Source: DASUPK01 sp963800285 (GTDB lineage: Bacteria > Actinomycetota > Thermoleophilia > Solirubrobacterales > 70-9). Taken from it: 64,000 nucleotides of DNA. Made by a program: the position numbers and the translations under genes. Below are positions 50,802-59,821 of the stretch, piece after piece; the stretch's first letter is position 1; every line of letters begins with the position of its first letter. The DNA lies in the NCBI GenBank assembly GCA_963800285.1, contig CAWDAL010000014.1, positions 434,001 to 498,000 on the forward strand, written 5' to 3'. The notes under the pieces were generated by a model. It ran no database searches and was not told the origin of the DNA. It worked only from the letters and a program-made list of their open reading frames with translations.

Positions 50802-52562
50802 ATGGGCGTCCGCGAGGCGATTCCGCGTGAGGACGAGGCGCAGGAGGGCGTCTCGTCGTTCGCGAAGTCGCTCTTCCTCGGCGAGATCCACGAGGAGCTC
50901 GTCTTCCCCTGGCCGGCCACCGCGACGGACGAGCAGGACAAGGTCCGGGACCTCAATAGCCGCATCCGGGAGTACTGCGCGGATCACTACGACCCGCGGA
51001 AGGCAGAGGAGGAGCGCTGGATCCCCGAGGAAGTTCTCCGGGACCTCGGCGAGATCGGTGCGCTCGGCCTCTACGTCGACCCGGCCTACGGCGGCCAGGG
51101 CCTCTCACAGACCGGCTACGCGCGGGTGTTCGAGACCGTCGGCCAGATCGACGCGACGCTGGCGATCGTCCTCGGCGTCCACCAGTCGATCGGCTTCAAG
51201 GGGATCTCGCTCTTCGGGACCGACGAGCAGAAGGAGCGCTGGCTACCCGACCTCGCCGCCGGCCGCAAGCTCGCCGCCTTCGCTCTCACCGAGCCCGAGG
51301 CCGGCTCGGACGCCTACAACGTGCAGTCGCGGGCGGTCCAGCAGCCGGACGGGGCCTGGGTCCTGAACGGGGAGAAGCGCTACATCGGCAACGGCTCGCG
51401 GGCCGACGTGATCACCACCTTCGCCCGCGCCGAGATCGACGGCGAGGACCGCCACATCGCGCTCATCCTCGAGAAGGGGATGGACGGCCTCGAGGTCGGC
51501 GAGCGCTTCGACACGATGGGCCTGCAGGCGAACGACCTCCGCCGCCTTTACTTCAAGGACGTCAGGGTGCCGCCCGAGAACGTCCTCGGCGACCCGGGCC
51601 AGGGGTTCCGCGTCGCGATGCAGATCCTCAACAACGGGCGCATCGGCCTGGGCACTGGCTCGGTCGGTGGCGCCAAGAAGCTGCTCGACCTGGCCATCGA
51701 CCACGTCAAGGAGCGCCGCCAGTTCGGGCGCCCCCTGGCCGACTTCGAGCTCGTCCAGGACAAGATCGGCTGGATGGTCACGTACCTCTTCGGGCTCGAG
51801 TCCATGTGCTACCTGACCTGCGGCCTGGTGGACGCCGGGGTCCCCGACTACTCCCTGGAGTCGGCGGTCTGCAAGGTCTCCGGGACGGAGTTCCTCTGGT
51901 ACGCGGCCAACCGCGCTCTCCAGCTCGCCGGCGGCGAGGGATACATGCGCGACCGCCCCTACGAGAAGATCCTGCGCGACACGCGGATCTATCCCATCTT
52001 CGAGGGGGCGAACGACGTGCTCCGGGCCTTCATCACGCTCGGCGGCTTCAAACCCGTGGGCGAGAAGCTGGAGGGACTCTCCGAGATCGAGCTCAGCGAC
52101 CCGATCCGCTCGATCGGGGTGCTGGTCGAGTACGCCAGCGACCGCATCCAGCGCGAGGTGCGCCCGGACAAGATCACCAAGGCGCACGAGGAGCTCTCCG
52201 ACCACGCCGATTCCGTCTCCGACCAGGTCAAGCGGCTCGCCGCGACCACTGAGAAGCTCCTGCGAGAGAACAAGAAGGGGATCGTCGAGCGGCAGTTCCA
52301 GCAGAAGCGACTCGCGGACAACGTCGCCGACATCTACGCCCAGGTGGCACTGCTCTCTCGGGTCAGCCACATCTTCGAGGACCAGGGGGTCGAGCCATCG
52401 GGCCAGGAGCGCTTCATCGCGGACACCTTCTGCACGCGGGCGGCGCGCCGGGTGAGCTCGCGCTTCGACCAGATCGAGTCGAACGACGACGAGCGGATGA
52501 CCGCAATCGCGAAGCTCGCCTACAAGCGCGGCTCGTACGGCTACGCGCTGTTCGAGGATTAG
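50802..52562 (+). CDS. Acyl-CoA dehydrogenase, long (VLCAD/ACAD9-like)
   Basis: 586 aa, longer than the usual 380 aa because of a C-terminal extension of about 150 residues typical of VLCAD-like enzymes. FAD/substrate motifs FALTEPEAGSDAYN and GEKRYIGNGSRADV, LGTGSVGGAKKLLDLAIDHVKERRQFGRPL, and QLAGGEGYMRDRPYEKILRDTRIYPIFEGANDV with the catalytic Glu (FEG). It starts the beta-oxidation of long acyl-CoAs. The C-terminal part is helical and charged. Thirteen bases after the mannosyltransferase stop. Confidence 0.93.
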   Translation: MGVREAIPREDEAQEGVSSFAKSLFLGEIHEELVFPWPATATDEQDKVRDLNSRIREYCADHYDPRKAEEERWIPEEVLRDLGEIGALGLYVDPAYGGQGLSQTGYARVFETVGQIDATLAIVLGVHQSIGFKGISLFGTDEQKERWLPDLAAGRKLAAFALTEPEAGSDAYNVQSRAVQQPDGAWVLNGEKRYIGNGSRADVITTFARAEIDGEDRHIALILEKGMDGLEVGERFDTMGLQANDLRRLYFKDVRVPPENVLGDPGQGFRVAMQILNNGRIGLGTGSVGGAKKLLDLAIDHVKERRQFGRPLADFELVQDKIGWMVTYLFGLESMCYLTCGLVDAGVPDYSLESAVCKVSGTEFLWYAANRALQLAGGEGYMRDRPYEKILRDTRIYPIFEGANDVLRAFITLGGFKPVGEKLEGLSEIELSDPIRSIGVLVEYASDRIQREVRPDKITKAHEELSDHADSVSDQVKRLAATTEKLLRENKKGIVERQFQQKRLADNVADIYAQVALLSRVSHIFEDQGVEPSGQERFIADTFCTRAARRVSSRFDQIESNDDERMTAIAKLAYKRGSYGYALFED

Positions 52563-53963
52563 CTAGCGCTTCTCCTTGCGCTTGCGCTCGCCGAAGACCT
52601 TCCGGTCGAGGAAGGGAACGACGGTCTTCAGGAACGCGTTCTTCTTCGGCGCGGCGGTCAGCGGGTCCAGGTGGCTCATCAGCGGATTGCGGTTGACGAG
52701 CCTTGACCGCTTCTTGGTGATTCGCGAGCGGGCGATCAGGTGGCGGGCGCCGTCGAGTACGTGGGCGCCGGCGAGGTCGGTGGCGATCGCGTAGAGGGGG
52801 AGATTCACCTTGCGCGTGTGCGTCAGGCGCAGCCCGAGGAGGTTCGTGACGTCGTTCCGCGTCATCTGGTCAGCGCCGTTGGTGTCGATGGTGAGCCGCT
52901 TCGGGAAATACCACTCGACGGCGTTGGTCGGCTCCTGCCCGAACGTCGCGGCGAGCCGGCTCACCGGCGTCACGCCTCCATCCACCCAGTCGCGCGGGCT
53001 GCCCGAGGCCGCGAGGCCCCCGCCGTTGACGTGGAGCAGGCTCAGGTCGGCAGGCGAGGAATCCCGGTCGAAGGCGTAGCCGAGCAGGGCCTGGTTGGTG
53101 ACCGGGAAGGGCGGGTTGAACTGCGGCGGGAGCAGCGGGTAGCTCTGCAGAGTCGTCGCCGAGGCCGTCGGCGCCTTCTCCGCGTAGAGGCCGCCGATCT
53201 CCGCGAACAGCCCCGCCGCCTCCGGCAGGCCGACGCCGAGCAGATCGAGGAACGGGTCGCTGGTCTGCAGGTCGCTCACCGCCTGCCGGGCCTGGGCCAC
53301 GTCGTAGGCGTCGAAGCTCCCGAGCAGGCCGCCGTCGATCAGGACGAGGCCCGCGAGGTCCTTGTATCCCGGCCGCCCGCGGAAGTCCCAGGCCGCGTAC
53401 GCCGCGGTGAGCGAGGCCCCCAGCGAGTGCCCGCCGAGGACGACCCGCCTGCGCCCGTGGGCGCGAGCCTTGAGGACGACGGCGCGCGCGTCGTTGAGCG
53501 CCACCGCCATCCCCCACTCCCGGGCATAGGGGTCCTCGCTGGCCCCGCGGAAGTGGAAGCCCCCGCCCTTCAGGTAGTAGTCGAACGCCTGCTGCAGCGG
53601 GATCGCGCCGCGATCGGCGGCCGCGAAGGTCGACGTGTCCTCGAGCGCCTGCGTGCGCCGGTCGATCGCCCACACCTGGAGACCCCGCACGCGCTTCACC
53701 AGATAGCGGGCGTCCAGGCTGAAATCGCCGGCGCCTCCCGAGGTGCCGGGCATCAGCACCAGGATCCGCTTGCCCGAGGCCGGCCCGAACTGGTGAACGG
53801 TCACCTGGTTGAACTGGGCTGGCCCGGCGGCCGGCGGCGTCGGGACCGTGATCACCCTCTCCCGCGCGGTCGCGGGCGCGGCGCCGAGCGCCAGCGCGAT
53901 GATCGTCGCGGCCAGCGCCAGCCCTGCGCGAACTCCAGCCTTCCTCAACATCCTCTCCTCCAT
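52563..53963 (-). CDS. Exported alpha/beta hydrolase
   Basis: 466 aa. Signal peptide (about 10-33, ending ATARE), then a hydrolase core: ILVLMPGTSGGAGDFSLDARYLVKRVRGLQVWAIDRR with the oxyanion region and the nucleophile elbow VVLGGHSLGASLTAAYAAW (GHSLG, Ser about 178). The acid and His (perhaps in DLAGAHVLDGARHL) lie towards the C-terminus, and the tail is basic (KKR, ERKRKEKR). It may be a secreted esterase or lipase. Its stop is directly adjacent to the acyl-CoA dehydrogenase stop. Confidence 0.82.
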   Translation of the reverse strand: MEERMLRKAGVRAGLALAATIIALALGAAPATARERVITVPTPPAAGPAQFNQVTVHQFGPASGKRILVLMPGTSGGAGDFSLDARYLVKRVRGLQVWAIDRRTQALEDTSTFAAADRGAIPLQQAFDYYLKGGGFHFRGASEDPYAREWGMAVALNDARAVVLKARAHGRRRVVLGGHSLGASLTAAYAAWDFRGRPGYKDLAGLVLIDGGLLGSFDAYDVAQARQAVSDLQTSDPFLDLLGVGLPEAAGLFAEIGGLYAEKAPTASATTLQSYPLLPPQFNPPFPVTNQALLGYAFDRDSSPADLSLLHVNGGGLAASGSPRDWVDGGVTPVSRLAATFGQEPTNAVEWYFPKRLTIDTNGADQMTRNDVTNLLGLRLTHTRKVNLPLYAIATDLAGAHVLDGARHLIARSRITKKRSRLVNRNPLMSHLDPLTAAPKKNAFLKTVVPFLDRKVFGERKRKEKR

Positions 53964-53990
53964 CCCTGGAGGAGCCAGCCTAGTTAATGG

Positions 53991-54716
53991 CTACTTGGCG
54001 TGCCCGTTGGCGTTGGCGTTGGCGTTGCCGTTGGCGTTCGCGTTGCCGCCGGGGGTGGTCGGAGTGGTGTGCTCGGGGACGGTGTGAGTCGTCGTGTGCG
54101 TCGCCGAGTTGCCCCCGGCGTTGCTGTGAGAAGGGGGGCCGGTTTCCTTCGTCTTCGCCTGCCCCGGAGGGGTGGAACCGTTCAGCCCGATCGCCTTGCC
54201 CTTCTCGTGGCCGAGCGCCTTCCCCTGCGCCTTGCTCTGCTGCTCCAGAGCGTGCTTGTGGGCAGCGTCGGAGTTGCCCCCGATGTTCTCGGTGGTCGTG
54301 GTGTCACCGCCGGACTCGCCCTTCTTGCCGTGGGCAGATCCCTGGCCGTTCTCCGCGGCCCCGGAGTGGTGCGCGGGCTGGTTCGGCAGCGTGATCCCCA
54401 CCGACTCGAACGCGTCGCGGGCCGGAGCGGGCACGGTCACGCCCGCGAAGGCGAGCCCGGCGAGCACGAGCGGGATCAACGCGACTGCGACTCCGACCCT
54501 GGCTACCAGCGCAAGCCTCGAACGCGGCGCCCTCGGCATCCGCCTCGCGCCATGCGTCTCGGCCTCGACCGTGGCCGCACGAGCGGCCTCGGCGAGGCGC
54601 GGCACCAGGGCCGTCCCGATCGCGGGATCGGGTCGGGTGGGCACGGCCGCGCGCAGCGCGTTCTCGAACAGGGCGACGTCGTTCATCTCATCTTCATAAG
54701 CGCCGTTGCCGCTCAC
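53991..54716 (-). CDS. Membrane protein with Asn-Ala-Gly repeat tail, partner of ECF sigma factor
   Basis: 241 aa. A cytosolic N-terminal part (about 1-65), one membrane helix (about 70-95), then an exported low-complexity tail rich in Gly, Ser, Thr, Lys and His ending in NANANGNANANANGHAK. It overlaps the ECF sigma stop by 4 bases, the normal place for an anti-sigma factor, but no HxxxCxxC zinc finger is present. It may be an unusual anti-sigma or a sensor. The repeat DNA spans 54006-54047. Confidence 0.65.
   Translation of the reverse strand: MSGNGAYEDEMNDVALFENALRAAVPTRPDPAIGTALVPRLAEAARAATVEAETHGARRMPRAPRSRLALVARVGVAVALIPLVLAGLAFAGVTVPAPARDAFESVGITLPNQPAHHSGAAENGQGSAHGKKGESGGDTTTTENIGGNSDAAHKHALEQQSKAQGKALGHEKGKAIGLNGSTPPGQAKTKETGPPSHSNAGGNSATHTTTHTVPEHTTPTTPGGNANANGNANANANGHAK
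54006..54047. repeat. Hexamer tandem repeat (GTTGGC-like) coding Asn-Ala
   Basis: About seven near-identical 6-base units GTTGGC/GTTGCC/GTTCGC. They encode the Asn-Ala/Gly tail of the gene above and are a possible site for slippage and length variation. Confidence 0.7.
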
Positions 54717-55264
54717 AGGGATACCCCCTTCCGGGTGAGCTCCCGCTTGACCGCGGCGAGACCACGGCGCTGCAGGGCCTTGACGGCGCCCGGCCGCTTG
54801 TCGATGGCTTTCGCCACGCCCTCGATGCTGAGATCGCCGATCACCCGCAGGAGCAGCACGGCCCTCTGATCCTCGGAGAGCGTGCCGAGAACCCGCTGCA
54901 CCTCCTCGGTGCCGATCTTGGCGAGCGCCTCGTCGGCGGCGTCATCAGCACGGGCCCCGGGCTCTGGCGGCTCCGGGGAGAGATCCACCGGCCGACGGGC
55001 CGAGTGGCGGCGCGCATCGATCAGGCGATGGTGGGCGATCGTGAAGACCCAGGAGCGAAATCCGCGCTCGTCCCCATCGAAGCGGACGATGTCGCGAGCC
55101 ACCTGCAGGAAGACCTCGCTGAGCACGTCCTCAGCGTCCGGTGCGTTGTTGGCGCGCAGGTATCCGAGGACCACCGGCGCGAGGTCGTCATAGATTTCCT
55201 GCCAGGCGGCCTCACTCCCCTCCCTGGCCGCCTCCAGGAGCGGCGTGAAGCGCTCTGGGGACAT
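54713..55264 (-). CDS. ECF-type sigma factor (RpoE-like)
   Basis: 183 aa. Region 2 (EAAWQEIYDDLAPVVLGYLRAN, DAEDVLSEVFLQVARDIVRFDGDERGFRSWVFTIAHHRLIDARRHSAR) and region 4 (LGTLSEDQRAVLLLRVIGDLSIEGVAKAIDKRPGAVKALQRRGLAAVKREL) are both complete. The stop overlaps the next gene start by 4 bases. It directs a stress or envelope regulon under control of the neighbour. Divergent from a TetR gene with a 53-base gap. Confidence 0.93.
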   Translation of the reverse strand: MSPERFTPLLEAAREGSEAAWQEIYDDLAPVVLGYLRANNAPDAEDVLSEVFLQVARDIVRFDGDERGFRSWVFTIAHHRLIDARRHSARRPVDLSPEPPEPGARADDAADEALAKIGTEEVQRVLGTLSEDQRAVLLLRVIGDLSIEGVAKAIDKRPGAVKALQRRGLAAVKRELTRKGVSL

Positions 55265-55307
55265 CCCGTGGCGACGGTACAGGACTCGGCCGGATCCACC
55301 CCTAACC

Positions 55308-55318
55308 TACAGGCTGTA
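55308..55318. promoter_or_regulatory. Palindrome TACAGGCTGTA overlapping the TetR start
   Basis: Perfect 11-base palindrome whose last base is the first base of the tetR ATG. Position suits autorepression by the TetR protein, and it lies in the shared gap with the ECF sigma gene. Confidence 0.45.
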
Positions 55319-55935
55319 TGTCAACGTCAGCCCCACGAACGTCCACCGGCCCGGGCCGCCGCGAGGCGGAGGCTCGCGCCACGCGCGCGGCGCTGATCGA
55401 GGCCGCGCTCGAGCTCTTCACGGAGCGCGGCTACGCGGGTGTCGGCACCGAGGAGATCGTCGCCCGCGCCAAGGTCACCCGCGGCGCGCTCTACCACCAC
55501 TTCACCGACAAGCGGGACCTCTTCCGCGCCGTCTTCGAGCGGGTGGAGGGTGACCTGATGGAGCGGATCGGAGCGACGATGGAGGGCGCGGACGACCCCT
55601 ACGAGCTGATGGTGAGCGGCATGCGGGCCTTCCTGGACGCCTGCGAGGAGCCGGCGGTGAAGCAGATCAGCCTCACCGACGCCCCCGCGGTACTCGGCTG
55701 GAGGGAGTGGCGCGAGATCGACAACCACCACGGCCTCGGGCTGACTCGCATGGCCCTCCAAGGCGCCGTCGACTCCGGCATCCTCCGCCCGATCGCCGTC
55801 GAGCCGATGGCCCACCTCTTCGTGGCCGCTCTCTCCGAGGCGGCCTTCGTCATCGCCCACGCCGATCGTCCGCGCAAGGCGCGCGCCGAGGTCGAGCAGG
55901 CTCTGCTTCAGCTCGTGGAGGGACTTCGAGCCTGA
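55318..55935 (+). CDS. TetR/AcrR family transcriptional regulator
   Basis: 205 aa. N-terminal HTH: ATRAALIEAALELFTERGYAGVGTEEIVARAKVTRGALYHHFTDKRDLFRAVFERV. The C-terminal ligand domain includes LTDAPAVLGWREWREIDNHHG, seen in TetR_C-type regulators of efflux or lipid genes. Convergent with the thiolase gene 23 bases away, so its target could be thiolase or the ECF gene; unproven. Confidence 0.9.
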   Translation: MSTSAPRTSTGPGRREAEARATRAALIEAALELFTERGYAGVGTEEIVARAKVTRGALYHHFTDKRDLFRAVFERVEGDLMERIGATMEGADDPYELMVSGMRAFLDACEEPAVKQISLTDAPAVLGWREWREIDNHHGLGLTRMALQGAVDSGILRPIAVEPMAHLFVAALSEAAFVIAHADRPRKARAEVEQALLQLVEGLRA

Positions 55936-55958
55936 CGTCGCGCCCGCATGCGGGCCGC

Positions 55959-57122
55959 CTAGTTGAGACGCTCGACGATCATCGCCTCGCCCTGACCGCC
56001 GGCGACACACATCGTCTCGAGGCCGACCTGGTGATCGTCGGTCTCCATCACGTTCAGCAGCGTGCCCATGATCCGCGCCCCCGTCATGCCGAAGGGATGG
56101 CCCAGGGCGATCGCCCCGCCGTGCGTGTTCATCTTCTCCAGCGGGATGTCGCACTCGGCCATGATCGGGATGACCTGGGCGGCGAAGGCCTCGTTGAGCT
56201 CGACCACGTCGACGTCGTCGATCTTCATTCCCCCGCGGTCGAGGACCTTCTTGATCGCGCCGATCGGGGCGACGCCCATGTACTCGGGCTCGTTGCCGTG
56301 CGTGGCGGCCATGCCGATCCTGGCACGCGGCTTCAGGCCGAGCTCCTTGGCGCGGTCCTCGGACATGACGAGCACCGCGGCGGCGCCGTCGTTGAGCGGG
56401 CAGGAGTTGCCGGCCGTGACTCCGCCGCCGCCCTCGAATGCCTCGGGGAGCTCGGAGAGCTTCTCGAGCGTGGAGCTGGCGCGCGGGCCGTCGTCCTTCG
56501 CGACCTCGTTGCCGTCGGGCAGCTTGACCGGCACGATCTCGCGGTCGAAGAAACCGTCCTCCTGTGACTTGACGGCCAGCTCCTGCGAGCGCTGCGCGTA
56601 CTTGTCCATGTCGGCTCGGCTGACCTCGTAGCGCTTGGCCACGTTCACGGCCGTGACGCCCATCTCGATGTAGGCGTTCGGCGTGCCGTCCTTGCCCTGC
56701 AGCTTCTCGTTCTGGTCGGCGACGCCGGCGGGCTCGGTGCGCTCGTTGTAGCGGGAGACCCACTCCACGCCCGCGGCGATGTAGGTGTCGCCCTGCCCGG
56801 CGCGCACGGCGTTGGCGGCGTGCCTGATGGAGTCGAGGCTGGAGGCGCAGTAGCGCGACATCGTCACGCCGTTGGTGGTCTCCGGCAGCTTCTCGGAGAG
56901 CAGGACCATGATCCGCGCGACGTTGAAAGCCTGCAGGCCCTGTGGCATGCCGCAACCGCAGAAGACGTCCTCGACCGAGGCGGGGTCCACGTCGGGATTC
57001 CGCTCGAGCAGCCGGTCGATCACGTAGGCGCCCATCTCATCGGGCCGGAGCTGGGCCAGGGAGCCCTTGAAGGCACGGCCGATGGGCGTGCGGATGGTGT
57101 CGACGATCACTGCCTCAGGCAT
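55959..57122 (-). CDS. Acetyl-CoA C-acyltransferase (thiolase)
   Basis: 387 aa. Catalytic Cys about residue 92 in MSRYCASSLDSI, the NEAFAAQ segment, the GHPFGMTGAR His motif and the C-terminal Cys in ETMCVAGGQGEAM. These are the four thiolase signatures. A degradative (FadA-like) role is likely, with the acyl-CoA dehydrogenase nearby, although biosynthetic acetoacetyl-CoA formation cannot be excluded. Start ATG 57122 has GGAGAT upstream. Confidence 0.95.
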   Translation of the reverse strand: MPEAVIVDTIRTPIGRAFKGSLAQLRPDEMGAYVIDRLLERNPDVDPASVEDVFCGCGMPQGLQAFNVARIMVLLSEKLPETTNGVTMSRYCASSLDSIRHAANAVRAGQGDTYIAAGVEWVSRYNERTEPAGVADQNEKLQGKDGTPNAYIEMGVTAVNVAKRYEVSRADMDKYAQRSQELAVKSQEDGFFDREIVPVKLPDGNEVAKDDGPRASSTLEKLSELPEAFEGGGGVTAGNSCPLNDGAAAVLVMSEDRAKELGLKPRARIGMAATHGNEPEYMGVAPIGAIKKVLDRGGMKIDDVDVVELNEAFAAQVIPIMAECDIPLEKMNTHGGAIALGHPFGMTGARIMGTLLNVMETDDHQVGLETMCVAGGQGEAMIVERLN

Positions 57123-57214
57123 CTGCGGATCTCCTTGAAGTCGGTGTACCTGGATGGACGGGACGCGGAATGGTACGGGGCCGTGGTCCGCGGGGTCGGG
57201 CTAGGATGCCTCCG

Positions 57215-57895
57215 ATGCCCGAGTTCCGCGCGCCTCGAGTCCGGATGCCCAGGGTCACGCTGCCCGGCCGGGCCGGGGGCCGGGCCACGAAGCCGACCGC
57301 TTCCGAGGCGAAGACCAAGGAGCAGCCGAAGGGCAACGGGGCGAAACCGGCCACGGCGGAGGCCCCGACCAAGGAGGGCGCGACCGAGGAGGCCACGAAG
57401 CCGACGGCCGCCAAGGCGACCACCGCCAAGGCCAAATCCCCCGACCCCAACCTGGAGGAGCGCATGGAGGGCCTGCAGGGCTGGATGGCCGAGATCGAGC
57501 GCAAGCAGGGGCGCATGACGTATTTCGGCATCGCCGGCCTGCTGATCGCCATCATCGCGGCGGGCGCGGCGCTCTACGTCGGGCTCACGGCCAAGTCCGA
57601 CAGTGCCACGAAGGGCAATCTCGACGCTCTCACCAAGCGGATCGACGCCCTCGAGGCCGCGGCGACCCAGAACTCCAAGGACACGCAGGCGGCGCTCAAC
57701 TCGTCCGTCGCCCAGCTGCAGCAGTCGATCGCCGCCGTGCAGAAGCAGCAGGCCGCGAACGCGGCCAGCCTCTCGGCCCTGCAGGCCCAGGCGTCGTCGG
57801 GCGCGTTCGGCAAGGGCGGGCTGGGCGCGGGCGCGGGCGCGGGCTCGACGGTCACGCCCGGGGCGACCACGACGACCACCCCCTCGGGCAAGTAA
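57215..57895 (+). CDS. Membrane protein with basic N-terminal linker and coiled coil
   Basis: 226 aa from ATG 57215. N-terminal 75 residues are Lys/Ala/Thr/Pro-rich, one membrane helix follows (about 107-127, FGIAGLLIAIIAAGAALYVGL), then a coiled coil (about 135-195, LDALTKRIDALEAA, AQLQQSIAAVQKQQ), and a Gly/Thr-rich tail. No family recognised. The coiled coil would be extracytoplasmic if the N-terminus is inside. Divergent from thiolase. Confidence 0.6.
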   Translation: MPEFRAPRVRMPRVTLPGRAGGRATKPTASEAKTKEQPKGNGAKPATAEAPTKEGATEEATKPTAAKATTAKAKSPDPNLEERMEGLQGWMAEIERKQGRMTYFGIAGLLIAIIAAGAALYVGLTAKSDSATKGNLDALTKRIDALEAAATQNSKDTQAALNSSVAQLQQSIAAVQKQQAANAASLSALQAQASSGAFGKGGLGAGAGAGSTVTPGATTTTTPSGK

Positions 57896-57980
57896 TTAGT
57901 TACATCTGCCACTAGGTTGGGCGCGCGTCCGGTGGGTGCTCTAGCGTGATTTGCGGAATCGGCTCGAAAGGAGGTCCTCG

Positions 57981-58127
57981 ATGCCTGAGGGCTACTGCGT
58001 CAAGGAACGCAAGAAGGTCGAGATCAAGGACCCGCAGCAGGTGACCATGAAGAACGGTCGCCCCGCCATTCAGGGCACGTGCCCCGACTGCGGGACGAAG
58101 ATCTTCAAGATCGGGAAGCTCTCCTAG
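57981..58127 (+). CDS. Small zinc-ribbon-like protein (DUF5679)
   Basis: 48 aa, with AAAGGAGG 5-8 bases before the ATG. It begins MPEGYCVKERKKVEI and ends TCPDCGTKIFKIGK, so a Cys plus a CPxC pair gives three Cys for a metal site. The pattern is that of DUF5679, small conserved proteins of chlorobi and actinobacteria with unknown function. Confidence 0.8.
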   Translation: MPEGYCVKERKKVEIKDPQQVTMKNGRPAIQGTCPDCGTKIFKIGKLS

Positions 58128-58213
58128 CTCAGGCGTGCGTGCGACCTCGGCCGGGGCCGTCCGGCCGAGGATCGCCACCCTCCGCCCGCGTGCCGCAATC
58201 CCTGGTCAAGTAG

Positions 58214-59788
58214 CTAAGGAAGAGCGACCAGGCCCCCTAGGACGCCGACATAGGCCGTGCCGTCGGGCCCGAGCGTCACGGGGGCGTAGTTGTTGTTGAA
58301 GCCGAAGCCGGTGCCCGCCAGGCGCCGGTAGACGGTCCGCCCCGTGCGGAAGTCGAGCGTGGTCAGGTACCAGGCGTCGAGTCCGTCCGAACGCGGCGGC
58401 TTCGTGTAGGTGTAGACGAGGCCGTTGGCGAGGGAGAGCTTCGGCACCACCGAAGGGGCTCGCTCATCGCTCGTCCAGGCCGTCCGGCAGCGGAGGCGGG
58501 CCTTTCGGCGCTTGCGCCGCTTGGCGTGCTTGCCGCGCTTCTTCTTGACGACGTCGATGCGGGCGAGGCCGCCCACGCTCTCGCTGCCGCCCAGATCGGT
58601 GGCGCTGATCACGTAGCCGTAGTTGTTCTCGACCACCATGGACCGGTTCGTCGCGATCAGCGAGTTGTCGCTCGAGCTGGCGCCCTTGCCGAAGACCGGC
58701 GCCGAGCAGACGAGACGCGCCTTCGCCTTGCGCTTGCCGCGCCGGTGCTTCCGCTTCGCCTTGGGGAGGGTCCGGGCTCGCCGGTAGACGACGACGTCCA
58801 TCGGGTCGGCGTTGTCGGTGACCGCCACCCAGCTGCGCCCCATCAGGGTCGGCGTCGTCCCGGACCCGGCGTCGCTCTGGCCCGGCTTGTGGATGCCCGA
58901 GTTCGGATAGACGATGCGCCAGCTCACCCGGGGCGTGCCCTTCCGCCCGGCGTCGAACCGGTAGAGCGCACGGTCGGAGACGATGAAGACGCCGCCGCTC
59001 TCGTCGACGGCGAACGAGTTCGAGACCCCCTCCCCGCCGAGCCTCATCGTCCGCACGGTCCCGTCGCCACGGTCGACCGTCCCGACCAGGCCACCCCGCG
59101 TAACGAACCAGAGCAGCCCATCCCAATCGGGGAGCACCGAGACGATCCCCTCGCCGGCGGGGATCTTCGCGCTCAGGTCGTAGTCGTGGTCGACGGCGAA
59201 CCCCTGCGCGCTTTCCGAGACGACGAGCACATGGTGATCGTTCGTCGGGATCACGGCCCGGTCGTGCAGGTCGAGGTAGAAGTAGCCACCGCCCGAGAAG
59301 TCCGTGAACGGGTTGCCACCCGCGGTGACGTTGCGGATCGGGAGCGGCATCGTCGCCAGCACGGCCAGGCTGTGCGGGTCGAGCAGCGTCAGCACCGGCC
59401 GGTCGAGGCCGACGCAGATGGTCACGATGCGCCCCTGGGAGTCGAAGGTGACCGAGCCGCACTCGCGCGAGAACAGCGTGGACAGCTGCGGGCCGTCGCC
59501 GAGCGGCCCGGAGCGCCTGTAGGTGTCGGACATATAGGCGTCGTCGTGGATGTTGCTGCGGTCGTTCGGGGCCATGAACGGATTGCGCGGCGGTCGGGTC
59601 ATCCCGCCGACGGGCGCAGAGGTCGCTGAGGAGCCCTCGAACGGCGTCGCGGATCCCCCGAGCGGGTCGCCCACGATCGGCACGACCGGGAGCCCCGGGA
59701 CCTGGGCCGTGGCAGGCCCGGCCCAGGCGGCCAGGGCTGCCAGCATCACTCCTGTGAGGACCGTCACCCCGCAAGCCCGGTGGCGCAT
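58214..59788 (-). CDS. Exported beta-propeller protein with two basic Cys-ended insertions
   Basis: 524 aa from ATG 59788. Signal peptide (about 1-29, ATAQV), then repeated beta-strand units typical of PQQ/YVTN-like propellers (GSVTFDSQGRIVTICVGLDRP, GLLWFVTRGGLVGTVDRGDG, GGVFIVSDRALYRFDAG, GTAYVGVLGGLVALP). Two insertions rich in Lys/Arg end in Cys (KRKHRRGKRKAKARLVC and KRGKHAKRRKRRKARLRC), like the tracts in the Ig-like protein and the lactonase remnant. No enzyme residues recognised. Divergent from the PAS gene, whose start is 33 bases away. Confidence 0.75.
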   Translation of the reverse strand: MRHRACGVTVLTGVMLAALAAWAGPATAQVPGLPVVPIVGDPLGGSATPFEGSSATSAPVGGMTRPPRNPFMAPNDRSNIHDDAYMSDTYRRSGPLGDGPQLSTLFSRECGSVTFDSQGRIVTICVGLDRPVLTLLDPHSLAVLATMPLPIRNVTAGGNPFTDFSGGGYFYLDLHDRAVIPTNDHHVLVVSESAQGFAVDHDYDLSAKIPAGEGIVSVLPDWDGLLWFVTRGGLVGTVDRGDGTVRTMRLGGEGVSNSFAVDESGGVFIVSDRALYRFDAGRKGTPRVSWRIVYPNSGIHKPGQSDAGSGTTPTLMGRSWVAVTDNADPMDVVVYRRARTLPKAKRKHRRGKRKAKARLVCSAPVFGKGASSSDNSLIATNRSMVVENNYGYVISATDLGGSESVGGLARIDVVKKKRGKHAKRRKRRKARLRCRTAWTSDERAPSVVPKLSLANGLVYTYTKPPRSDGLDAWYLTTLDFRTGRTVYRRLAGTGFGFNNNYAPVTLGPDGTAYVGVLGGLVALP

Positions 59789-59821
59789 CTTGCCGCGAGC
59801 ATACGCGAGACTTCGTGCCGG

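Noticed and set aside
54006..54047. CRISPR or other repeat array
   Set aside because: Units are six bases, lie inside a coding region and have no spacers.
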